Origin: a virus
Length of the DNA stretch: 53,746 nucleotides
IMG/VR virus record: IMGVR_UViG_3300043331_002800
Location: 1 to 53,746 of that record
Strand: one strand, 5' to 3'
The notes under the pieces were generated by a model. The model had not been told where the DNA came from. It ran no database searches and saw only the letters and a program-made list of their open reading frames with translations. Shown in pieces: positions 48,365 to 53,746 of this stretch (position 1 is its first letter; each line of letters starts with the position of its first letter). The position numbers were made by a program, and so were the translations under genes.

Positions 48365-49319
48365 CGCTGCCCGGCTCACGTTCGGTGGCCGCCCCCGTGT
48401 GCTCGACCGCCTTGCAGATTGCCTCGTAGTCCTTCTGGAGGATGTCGCGACTGTGTTCGACGTGGTAGTGCTGCTTCAGCCAGGCGCGGAGCGCCTCCTT
48501 CTCCCAGCCGGCCTTCATCGCGATCGCGAAGAAGCGCTTGCCCTGCTGCTCGGAGATCTTTGCGCCGCCGTTGGCGACCGGCTCGGCCTTACGCTGCGGC
48601 GGCTGGATCGGGGCGCTCGGCGCCGGCGCCCCAGGGTCGTCCGGATCCTCGCCGCGCACCACTTCCTCGGCCGACACTTCGCCAAATCCGACGAGATTCG
48701 AGACGGCGCGATTGAACGCCCGCGTGTGCGCATGGCCGCGCACGTTGTGCTCGGTTGCCTCGGCCGGCAGGATGCGCCAGTGAAAGTTCGGATCGAAGTC
48801 CGGACAGGTATGGTGCGGGAAGTGCAGCGTGCGCTTGGCGCCAGGACGCTCCGGATGCGGACACTTGAACCGTCGCGCCTTCTCGACGGCAAAGCAGGTC
48901 CCGTCGCTCACGACGGTGCGTCCATTCGGCGCCGTCGCTCGATAATCGACGATGTAACCGAAGTTCTCGCGCCCGTCCTCGAAGGTGCCGCTGACTTCGC
49001 GGCGCTCAGCCATTGGCTCGACCCGGAGGCCGAAGGCGACGGCGATCGCGCGCCAGTACCCCTTCTTCCGGAACGGGCGCCCGTCGAGATTCATGATCTG
49101 CTCGGGCATGGAGCGATCGAGCGCCGTCTGCAGATCGCGGTAGGCCGTCAGCGCCTTCGCCATTTGCGCGCCCGTGAAAATCGGCAGGGGCGAATCCACC
49201 ATGGGCGACAGGGCCTCCGTCGCCGACGGTGCATGGGCGATCTCATCGTCGCTCAGATGGTCTCCGCCTGGTTTCATCATCGTGGTCGTCATGTCGCGTG
49301 CTACACTGGGCGTTGACAT
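48354..49319 (-). CDS. candidate single-strand annealing protein (Erf/Rad52-like)
   Basis: A 321-residue protein. Residues about 75-225 contain NLDGRPFRKKGYWRAIAVAFGL, GYIVDYRATAPNGRTVVSDGTCFAVEK, and a later TRAFNRAVSNLVGFGEVSAEEV, where the order and the NRAVSNLVG-GE pattern resemble Sak/Erf-type annealing proteins. The C-terminal part after a Pro-rich linker is helical (ISEQQGKRFFAIAMKAGWEKEALRAWL). Assignment is partly by the neighbouring nuclease. A strong GAGGAG SD precedes the ATG. Confidence 0.6.
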   Translation of the reverse strand: MSTPSVARDMTTTMMKPGGDHLSDDEIAHAPSATEALSPMVDSPLPIFTGAQMAKALTAYRDLQTALDRSMPEQIMNLDGRPFRKKGYWRAIAVAFGLRVEPMAERREVSGTFEDGRENFGYIVDYRATAPNGRTVVSDGTCFAVEKARRFKCPHPERPGAKRTLHFPHHTCPDFDPNFHWRILPAEATEHNVRGHAHTRAFNRAVSNLVGFGEVSAEEVVRGEDPDDPGAPAPSAPIQPPQRKAEPVANGGAKISEQQGKRFFAIAMKAGWEKEALRAWLKQHYHVEHSRDILQKDYEAICKAVEHTGAATEREPGSDDF

Positions 49320-49331
49320 TTCGTTCTCCTC

Positions 49332-49361
49332 GAGGCCGCCCTGTTCCAGCAGTGCGGCCTC
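49332..49361. promoter_or_regulatory. hairpin touching the SD of the annealing protein gene
   Basis: GAGGCCGC at 49332-49339 pairs perfectly with GCGGCCTC at 49354-49361. On the minus strand the last stem bases lie directly against the GAGGAG SD of the gene that starts at 49319. It could modulate translation or be an mRNA 5' element. Confidence 0.45.
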
Positions 49362-49374
49362 AACTGTTCCTGGG

Positions 49375-49629
49375 TCACCGTGTTCGATTGGGCACCTGCG
49401 TCAACGCACTCCCCGCCACGGATCGCACCGCTTCGATCACCGTCAAGATCACGGCGGCCTGAGCGTGGTCGGTCGCGGAGTAGTTCGCCGACATCGACAC
49501 CTCCTCCAGCCATGTCACCGCGACGGAGAACTTGTTGCCGTTGAGCAGTTCGCCCGCGATCGAGGCGACCGCCGCAGAGGTCTGCTCGCGGTTCGGCCGT
49601 GGCGGGGTCGGACGATTCGGTTTGGGCAT
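49375..49629 (-). CDS. small protein, 84 aa
   Basis: The basic Pro-rich N-terminus (MPKPNRPTPPRPNREQTSA) precedes a helical domain (VAVTWLEEVSMSANYSATDHAQAAVILTVIEAVRS). It may bind DNA through the N-terminal tail, but no motif is diagnostic. GGAG lies 9 nt upstream of the ATG. Confidence 0.6.
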   Translation of the reverse strand: MPKPNRPTPPRPNREQTSAAVASIAGELLNGNKFSVAVTWLEEVSMSANYSATDHAQAAVILTVIEAVRSVAGSALTQVPNRTR

Positions 49630-49632
49630 GGT

Positions 49633-49833
49633 TCAGAACTCCAGTGCCGGTCTCTCCCGGCTGTCCCCCGTTTCATAGGCGCGTGGTTGCAAGGGCACGC
49701 ACCGCCCCGCGTTCATCTCGCCCGATGAAGGGCACGCGGTTTGAACTCACTTCCGCAAACGCGGGCTATCGATCTGACTCGAGAGCGCGAGCGGTTCAAG
49801 GAGGTCCAGGACAGAGCGACTGGCCGCTCGCAT
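49633..49833 (-). other. two possible micro-ORFs in a 227-nt gap
   Basis: The gap 49630-49856 holds two short frames: 49633-49716 (27 codons, stop 3 nt before the next start, in keeping with the tight gene packing here) and 49747-49833 (28 codons). Neither has a strong SD or recognised motif. I cannot tell whether either is translated; a promoter in this gap is also possible. Confidence 0.25.
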
Positions 49834-49856
49834 GGACCGCGTTCGCGAAACTGCAT

Positions 49857-50012
49857 CTACCAACTCCCCCACTTGGCGACCTCGGCGATCGCCACGGCTG
49901 CAATCACCGACGCCCCAACCAGCGCCCAGACGTAGATCCCGATCCAGTCGATCGACGGACGCGGGCGTTTCTCCACCCGATCCGAGAGGTCATCCGTCCA
50001 GTACTCGGGCAT
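49857..50012 (-). CDS. small single-pass membrane protein, 51 aa
   Basis: A polar, charged N-terminus (MPEYWTDDLSDRVEKRPRPS), then a strong transmembrane segment (WIGIYVWALVGASVIAAVAIA). The ATG at 50012 follows a purine-rich GGGAGGGTAAGGG. It is one of three adjacent small membrane proteins of the early region. Confidence 0.6.
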   Translation of the reverse strand: MPEYWTDDLSDRVEKRPRPSIDWIGIYVWALVGASVIAAVAIAEVAKWGSW

Positions 50013-50017
50013 GGCCC

Positions 50018-50104
50018 TTACCCTCCCGACCTGAGCACCACCACCAGCACGGTGATCGCAAACACGACGACGATCCACAACGCCAACCAGAGACTGGTGC
50101 GCAT
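50018..50104 (-). CDS. membrane micro-protein, 28 aa
   Basis: Reads MRTSLWLALWIVVVFAITVL and continues VVVLRSGG: a single hydrophobic segment with short polar ends. It fits exactly between the genes at 49857-50012 and 50109-50351 (5 and 4 nt away). The uniformly hydrophobic sequence and the close fit make it a plausible gene although very short. Confidence 0.5.
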   Translation of the reverse strand: MRTSLWLALWIVVVFAITVLVVVLRSGG

Positions 50105-50108
50105 CGGC

Positions 50109-50351
50109 TCAGGCCACCTGTGCGAGTGACGGCGATGCCGGCGCCTGCGCCTCGGGCTCACAGCTCCGGCAGAGCGGCACCTGGTGCCCGTTGAACTTCG
50201 TCGCGCTCCAGTGAATCTCGGAGACGTCCGTGTAGGTCCGGCAGTGCCAGCACTGGACGTGCGTCTCGCGCGTCAGCCGCAACTCATGCGCGAGCGCCGT
50301 GGTCACGGCCGAGAGAATGAACACGACGACGATGGCTTCGAAGAGGGTCAT
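50109..50351 (-). CDS. membrane protein with zinc-ribbon tail
   Basis: An 80-residue protein with an N-terminal transmembrane helix (LFEAIVVVFILSAVTTALAHEL) and a C-terminal pair of CxxC motifs (CWHCRTY, then CRSCEPE) about 25 residues apart. I start at the ATG at 50351 with AGGAG at the proper distance; a GTG two codons earlier has too short a spacer. Possibly cytoplasmic-membrane localised and active in early infection. Confidence 0.6.
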   Translation of the reverse strand: MTLFEAIVVVFILSAVTTALAHELRLTRETHVQCWHCRTYTDVSEIHWSATKFNGHQVPLCRSCEPEAQAPASPSLAQVA

Positions 50352-50363
50352 GGACACAAGCTC

Positions 50364-50621
50364 CTAACTGAACACGTGGTCGGGTTCGATCCCGATCGCG
50401 GCGCACTCGTCGGCGTGCGTGCTCGACGTCGATCGGTCTGGCACGACGAGACTCGCGTTCACGTAGCGGTCGAGATCTTCGGGACGGATCCGCAGGCGCG
50501 GTTTCGGGCCATCGCCAAGGCGGACGGCGCGCAGGGTGCCGGCCTTCACGAGCTCATAGACCGTCCCGCGGGTGACCCCGAGCTGCTCGGCCGCTTGCTG
50601 GGGCGTCAAGAGCGGCTTCAT
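50364..50621 (-). CDS. excisionase-type helix-turn-helix protein
   Basis: An 85-residue protein with LLTPQQAAEQLGVTRGTVYELVKAGTLRAVRLG and RLRIRPEDLDRYV, the HTH_17 signature of excisionases and related small DNA-binding proteins. Its early-region place, downstream of the regulator genes, fits an Xis role in directing integrase. The start overlaps the upstream stop as ATGA. Confidence 0.8.
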   Translation of the reverse strand: MKPLLTPQQAAEQLGVTRGTVYELVKAGTLRAVRLGDGPKPRLRIRPEDLDRYVNASLVVPDRSTSSTHADECAAIGIEPDHVFS

Positions 50622-50980
50622 GACGCCGCCTCTTTTCCCGGATGCCCGATCGTCACGACGGTTTCCACCGTGACGTCATCACCGCGCAGCTCGGCCAGGG
50701 CAATCACAAATCCGCGACGGAGTTCGGGGACAGACAGAAAACGGGAGAGAAAACTGGACACGTCCGCGCCGGAGACCCACCGCGCGACCTTGCTCGCATC
50801 GGCGTAGCCCATCCGAAAACTGGCTTCTTGCTGAGTGAGCCCGGCGTGCCGCAGCGCTTCGGCAATCAATAGGCCGATCACCTTCGCCTGCCCGTCAAGT
50901 TCGTTGACGGTCACCTTCGCCTTCATGGCAATAGGCCGGACTGGAATCCCGTTCAGGCGCGGGTCAGAGTGTCGAGCCAT
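50618..50980 (-). CDS. small XRE-like regulator candidate
   Basis: A 120-residue protein. About residues 40-75 read AEALRHAGLTQQEASFRMGYADASKVARWVSG, a helix-turn-helix of the XRE/Cro type. The rest is helical, with a C-terminal LRGDDVTVETVVTIG. I start at the ATG at 50980; the upstream frame extension is Arg/Thr-rich shadow. It may regulate early phage genes. Confidence 0.65.
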   Translation of the reverse strand: MARHSDPRLNGIPVRPIAMKAKVTVNELDGQAKVIGLLIAEALRHAGLTQQEASFRMGYADASKVARWVSGADVSSFLSRFLSVPELRRGFVIALAELRGDDVTVETVVTIGHPGKEAAS

Positions 50981-50981
50981 G

Positions 50982-51254
50982 TCAGCTCCCCGACCCGTTC
51001 GCGTGATCGTGCAACTGCGTGACGCCGCCCGGGGCGTCCTGAACGTCGTCACGACGGCCGTGCCGGCGCACGGCCAGGATGCATCCGAGAAACGCGTTGT
51101 CCTTCCCGTAGTGGATCTCCAGCGGCACGCCGCAGGCGCTGCAGGCCCCCTCGCGTCCGAGGTGGCCGCAGGGATCCGCGACGTCGCGGTAGCCGTCCGC
51201 CTGTTGCGTTGGCGACGCCGCCGCCTCGAGCGCGCGCTGGAGGGTCGGTGACAT
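50982..51254 (-). CDS. small zinc-binding-type protein, 90 aa
   Basis: DPCGHLGREGACSACGVPLEI gives a C-x-H and CxxC arrangement that could bind zinc. The remainder is charged with a basic segment (AVRRHGRRDDV). Its start shares a base with the stop of the XRE gene (TGATG). Unknown function. Confidence 0.65.
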   Translation of the reverse strand: MSPTLQRALEAAASPTQQADGYRDVADPCGHLGREGACSACGVPLEIHYGKDNAFLGCILAVRRHGRRDDVQDAPGGVTQLHDHANGSGS

Positions 51255-51466
51255 CAGGACGCCGCCTGCCGATCAGTGAGTTCGGTGAACAGGTCCTCTT
51301 CTGTGACCTTGAGTTCCTTCGCGAACTTCGCGCGGATTTCGGCCGGAGGAATCCAGCCGGTCTTCTCGATCTTGCTGATGTCGCTCTGCGGCACGCCGAC
51401 GCGCTTGGCCAGCTCGACCTGCGTCAACTCCGCCTTCTGGCGGGCGGCCCAGAACTGAGGGTTCAT
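51254..51466 (-). CDS. XRE-family regulator, Cro-like
   Basis: A 70-residue protein with FWAARQKAELTQVELAKRVGVPQSDISKIEKTG, a clear helix-turn-helix, then a short C-terminal helix. It is the first gene of the minus-strand operon and divergent from the other XRE gene. No SD precedes its ATG, and a promoter lies so close that the message would be almost leaderless. Probably the Cro-like half of the switch, though a short CI is not excluded. Confidence 0.8.
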   Translation of the reverse strand: MNPQFWAARQKAELTQVELAKRVGVPQSDISKIEKTGWIPPAEIRAKFAKELKVTEEDLFTELTDRQAAS

Positions 51467-51475
51467 GGGTTAGAG

Positions 51476-51494
51476 AGTATAGATAATCTAGACT
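51476..51494. promoter_or_regulatory. near-palindromic operator candidate
   Basis: The 19 bp read AGT-N-TAGAT-N-ATCTA-N-ACT, perfect except for the three N positions. It covers the -10 box and much of the spacer of the candidate early promoter, the place expected for a repressor binding site. Confidence 0.6.
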
Positions 51495-51502
51495 ATTGTC
51501 AA
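51476..51502 (-). promoter_or_regulatory. candidate early promoter for the minus-strand operon
   Basis: TTGACA (plus-strand positions 51502-51497) and TATACT (51481-51476) match sigma-70 boxes at 6/6 and 5/6 positions, with a 15-bp spacer, which is short. The likely start point would be only 2-4 nt before the ATG at 51466. Confidence 0.6.
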
Positions 51503-51551
51503 CATTTAATCTGTTCGAATGTTATGGACTGTCTAAATAATTGCGTTATTT
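51501..51551. promoter_or_regulatory. two further inverted repeats in the switch region
   Basis: AACATT at 51501-51506 pairs with AATGTT at 51518-51523, and AAATAA at 51535-51540 pairs with TTATTT at 51546-51551. Both lie in the AT-rich gap between the divergent XRE genes, so they may be operators or part of the promoter for the plus-strand regulator. They differ in sequence from the 19-bp site. Confidence 0.45.
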
Positions 51552-51563
51552 GAGGTTATCGGG

Positions 51564-51905
51564 ATGATCCGGAGCGTGACCTACGGCGAACGATTCGCAC
51601 AACTCCGGCTACGGCTCGGTCTGACCCCTGCGCAATTAGCCCATCGGCTCTTTGGCGATGCCGAACGGCGGGCTAATGTCTCGGCGATCGAACAGACCGC
51701 AGGCCGGATTCCGACACCGAAGATCGTGCGGAAACACGCCGAGGTCTTGAGTTGCGACGTGAGCGAGCTCGTGGTGCCCGTGGACGATACCTGGCTCGAT
51801 CGCGCCCGCCGCGGCGAGTTCGATACTTCACCGAGGGAGGCGCATATGCGAGGATCGCCCCTGGAACCTCGGACCGCCAGGAGACGGCGCGCAAACTCGA
51901 GCTAG
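51564..51905 (+). CDS. XRE-family regulator, divergent (CI-side candidate)
   Basis: A 113-residue protein with RFAQLRLRLGLTPAQLAHRLFGDAERRANVSAIEQT, a helix-turn-helix of the XRE type, then a short helical domain (IVRKHAEVLSCDVSELVV). It lacks a peptidase or dimerisation domain of usual CI size, and the final 25 residues look unselected. The ATG at 51564 has a TGAGGTTATCGGG lead. Divergent arrangement suggests it maintains lysogeny. After it, 51906-52094 holds no gene I can support. Confidence 0.7.
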   Translation: MIRSVTYGERFAQLRLRLGLTPAQLAHRLFGDAERRANVSAIEQTAGRIPTPKIVRKHAEVLSCDVSELVVPVDDTWLDRARRGEFDTSPREAHMRGSPLEPRTARRRRANSS

Positions 51906-52094
51906 TTCATTCGGCCGAGTGCTCCCCGGCGGATACCAGAGGCGCGCACTCTGACGTCCCCTCACGAAAGTTGAAAGCAAGGAGGATGCTCAAGGTGCGC
52001 CTGATCAGCGAACGGAACAACGTGACACGAACGGACTCGAGCGGACAGAAGTGATCAAGTCCGCCGCCGCGGAGCCTTTGATTCAAGGTGTGCG

Positions 52095-52571
52095 ATGAAG
52101 CGATGCCCCTATTGTGCAGAGGAGATTCAAGACGCGGCGATCGTTTGCAAACACTGCGGGCGCGATCTGCCGAAGCTTGGCGTGGCCGAACCGCCTACGC
52201 GCAAGAAATCGAACGCCACCTTATGGCTCGCGCTCATCGGGTTGGGTATTTTGATCGTGGTCGGCCTTTCCCGCATGGGGCGAACCGTACGAACCCAGAT
52301 CGACCTCAGCGACGCGCAAGCGTTCGTCAGCAACGCAGAAGCGAAGGGACAAATCACGCGCTTGGAGTGTCGAACGCAAGACAGCGGCGTCCATGTCGAC
52401 CGCGTGTTCTGGGACTCCATTCCTGGCGACGGCAATAAGGAAGGCTTTATGCTGCTCGTGGCGCGCGTCTGCGTGGAACGGACTCAGAACGACCGGATTG
52501 TCGTCTATCAGGACGATACGGGCGCGCGCCTCGCCGACTTCGATGGGCAAGCAAGCCACTTCAATCGATGA
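52095..52571 (+). CDS. zinc-ribbon, single-pass membrane protein
   Basis: A 158-residue protein. [24 protein letters not shown] is a canonical zinc ribbon (CPYC and CKHC), followed by a transmembrane segment at about 43-59 ([18 protein letters not shown]) and a polar domain of 95 residues with one pair of Cys. It lies on the plus strand with integrase and shares 4 nt with it. Expression from the prophage and membrane location suggest superinfection exclusion, which is only an inference. Confidence 0.65.
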   Translation: MKRCPYCAEEIQDAAIVCKHCGRDLPKLGVAEPPTRKKSNATLWLALIGLGILIVVGLSRMGRTVRTQIDLSDAQAFVSNAEAKGQITRLECRTQDSGVHVDRVFWDSIPGDGNKEGFMLLVARVCVERTQNDRIVVYQDDTGARLADFDGQASHFNR

Positions 52572-53746
52572 GCGTCTACAAACGCGGCGCGCATTTCGCC
52601 TACGACTTCGAGCTCTTCAAACAGCGGTACACGAGCCACGGCTTTGCGACGCGTGATGACGCGGAGGAAGCCGAAGCGCAGAAGAAACGCACGCTCCGTC
52701 GTCGCGCTGCCGGCCTGGAGGCGCTTGACGCCAAGGACACGCCGCGCTTCAACGAGTGGGCCGCTGTCACGTTGAAGTTCCAGACGAAGCGCAAGAAACT
52801 GAAGAGGCCGGACGAGGCGAAGAACACGCTGCGGATGGTGCTGGCCTTCTGGGGCTACGCGCCCAAGGAGAAGCCTGTCCAGGGCGGCCTCTATAAGGAC
52901 CTACGGCTCGGCGATCCGATCCAGCGCCCCGAGCTGATCGGCGAGTTCGAAGACTGGATGGGCGTGCGGGGGCTCTCGGGCGCACGGAAGAACCACTATC
53001 GCAGCGCCCTGTCGATGATGTACCGCGTCGCGCTCTACCCTGAGAACCGGACGCGATCAGGCGTGCGCGAGAATCCGTTTCGTGACGTCCTCCGCGATCG
53101 CGTTGAGCGACGCACGGCCGTGCCGGAGTTCGACGATCTGCAGCGCTGGATCGCGTCCGCACCGGTGCCCGTGGCGCTCGCCGTGTCGATCGGACTCCTC
53201 ACGCCAGCGCTGCGGTTCGGCAACGTCGTGATGCTGACACGAAAACAGATCAGCCGGGATCTCATGACGCTGACGGTACCGCACAAGACGGACCGCGACA
53301 CGGGCCTGCCGCTCGTCGTGCCGATCTCGCCCGGGTTGCGCCGGATCCTGAAACAGGTCTATGACGCCTCTCCAGGCGATCCGTATGTCGTGCCCCTCGA
53401 GACCAAAAAGCGGTACTGGGAGCTGCACCGGTTGGTGCGCCTGTCAATCACAGCGGCGGGGCTCCCCTACGGCCGCAAGAATCCCGACGGCATCACGTTC
53501 CATACCTTGCGGCATGCGGTCGCGACCTGGCTCGCGCGCTGGAAGGTGAGCCCGGATCTGCGGCGCCGGGCGTTGGCGCATCGCACCGTCCAGATGACCG
53601 ACTGGTATACGCACCTGGCCGGGCTCGACACGCGCCCGACGATGGCGCTCATCGACCGCCGGTTGCCGATCGCGGCGACCCTGGAGAAACGGCTGCAGGA
53701 GCCGCGTCCGGCGGTCAAAACTCCCGCAAAAAAATCTGTTGGCTGA
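52568..53746 (+). CDS. int: tyrosine integrase
   Basis: A 392-residue site-specific recombinase. The catalytic set is visible: Arg216 ([11 protein letters not shown]), Lys240 (VPHKTDRD), His312 and Arg315 ([12 protein letters not shown]), His338 (LAHRTVQM) and Tyr347 (DWYTHL). The N-terminal 180 residues include the SAM-like core-binding region. The protein is complete; its stop is the last codon of the window, so the attachment site is probably just beyond the window. The ATG overlaps the upstream stop. Confidence 0.9.
   Translation: MSVYKRGAHFAYDFELFKQRYTSHGFATRDDAEEAEAQKKRTLRRRAAGLEALDAKDTPRFNEWAAVTLKFQTKRKKLKRPDEAKNTLRMVLAFWGYAPKEKPVQGGLYKDLRLGDPIQRPELIGEFEDWMGVRGLSGARKNHYRSALSMMYRVALYPENRTRSGVRENPFRDVLRDRVERRTAVPEFDDLQRWIASAPVPVALAVSIGLLTPALRFGNVVMLTRKQISRDLMTLTVPHKTDRDTGLPLVVPISPGLRRILKQVYDASPGDPYVVPLETKKRYWELHRLVRLSITAAGLPYGRKNPDGITFHTLRHAVATWLARWKVSPDLRRRALAHRTVQMTDWYTHLAGLDTRPTMALIDRRLPIAATLEKRLQEPRPAVKTPAKKSVG

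Noticed and set aside
51752-52054. 100-residue plus-strand frame overlapping the XRE gene, including a short SD-led end at about 51981
   Set aside because: Arg-rich, overlaps a better gene, and AAGGAGG directly abuts its internal ATG; at most a 19-22-residue peptide, unsupported.
1-53746. CRISPR arrays, tRNA genes, transposases or insertion sequences
   Set aside because: I saw no regular repeat-spacer series, no cloverleaf with a conserved T-arm, and no transposase motif; the Mu-like similarity is confined to head genes.

Overview
The window is an almost complete genome of a tailed double-stranded DNA phage, most likely an integrated prophage, from a high-G+C bacterium. By eye it is about two-thirds G+C with strong G/C at third codon positions; I did not compute this. 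Shine-Dalgarno (SD) sequences such as AAGGAG and GAGGAG precede many starts, so the host is bacterial, but nothing here fixes its phylum. The window begins on a stop codon and ends on the integrase stop codon, so attachment sites and host flanks are not visible. A 1335-residue tape measure protein and the absence of any recognisable sheath or contractile baseplate point to siphovirus morphology. The head module is Mu-like: a DUF935 portal, an MuF domain, an I-type protease with an internal scaffold, and gp36-like and virion-morphogenesis proteins.

Nearly all genes lie on the minus strand and are read from right to left. From the right: a tyrosine integrase (52568-53746), a zinc-ribbon membrane protein and an XRE regulator are on the plus strand. 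A divergent AT-rich switch (about 51467-51563) follows, with an XRE Cro/CI-like gene on the minus strand. The early region (51.3-45.4 kb) holds small DNA-binding, zinc-binding and membrane proteins, then a recombination cassette: a candidate single-strand annealing protein, a PD-(D/E)xK exonuclease and a coiled-coil partner. The replication and DNA-metabolism region (45.4-37 kb) holds a DUF1376 O-like protein with a candidate origin inside its gene, DUF1643, ParB-like, a beta-class DNA methyltransferase, a LexA-type DNA-binding domain, a Myb/NUMOD3/PD-(D/E)xK nuclease and a small endonuclease.

A middle region (37-31 kb) carries a HerA/FtsK-like ATPase with duplicated winged helices, a basic protein that may be the small terminase, a GroES-like co-chaperonin and a lower-G+C Rossmann-like accessory gene. 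The late region follows: large terminase, portal-MuF fusion, protease/scaffold, decoration and major capsid proteins, connectors, major tail protein, frameshifted tail chaperones, tape measure, distal tail proteins and a 1415-residue tail hub with lectin-like and beta-propeller domains. After an intrinsic terminator near 6.45 kb come the lysis genes (GH108 endolysin with several small membrane proteins and a lipoprotein). Last are two large proteins of the left end, one resembling a GH-A clan glycoside hydrolase.

The minus-strand genes are joined by dozens of ATGA, GTGA or TGATG stop-start overlaps, implying long polycistronic messages with coupled translation. Hairpins or terminators lie next to the most highly expressed structural genes (major capsid and major tail). 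No tRNA, CRISPR array, insertion sequence or transposase was seen.
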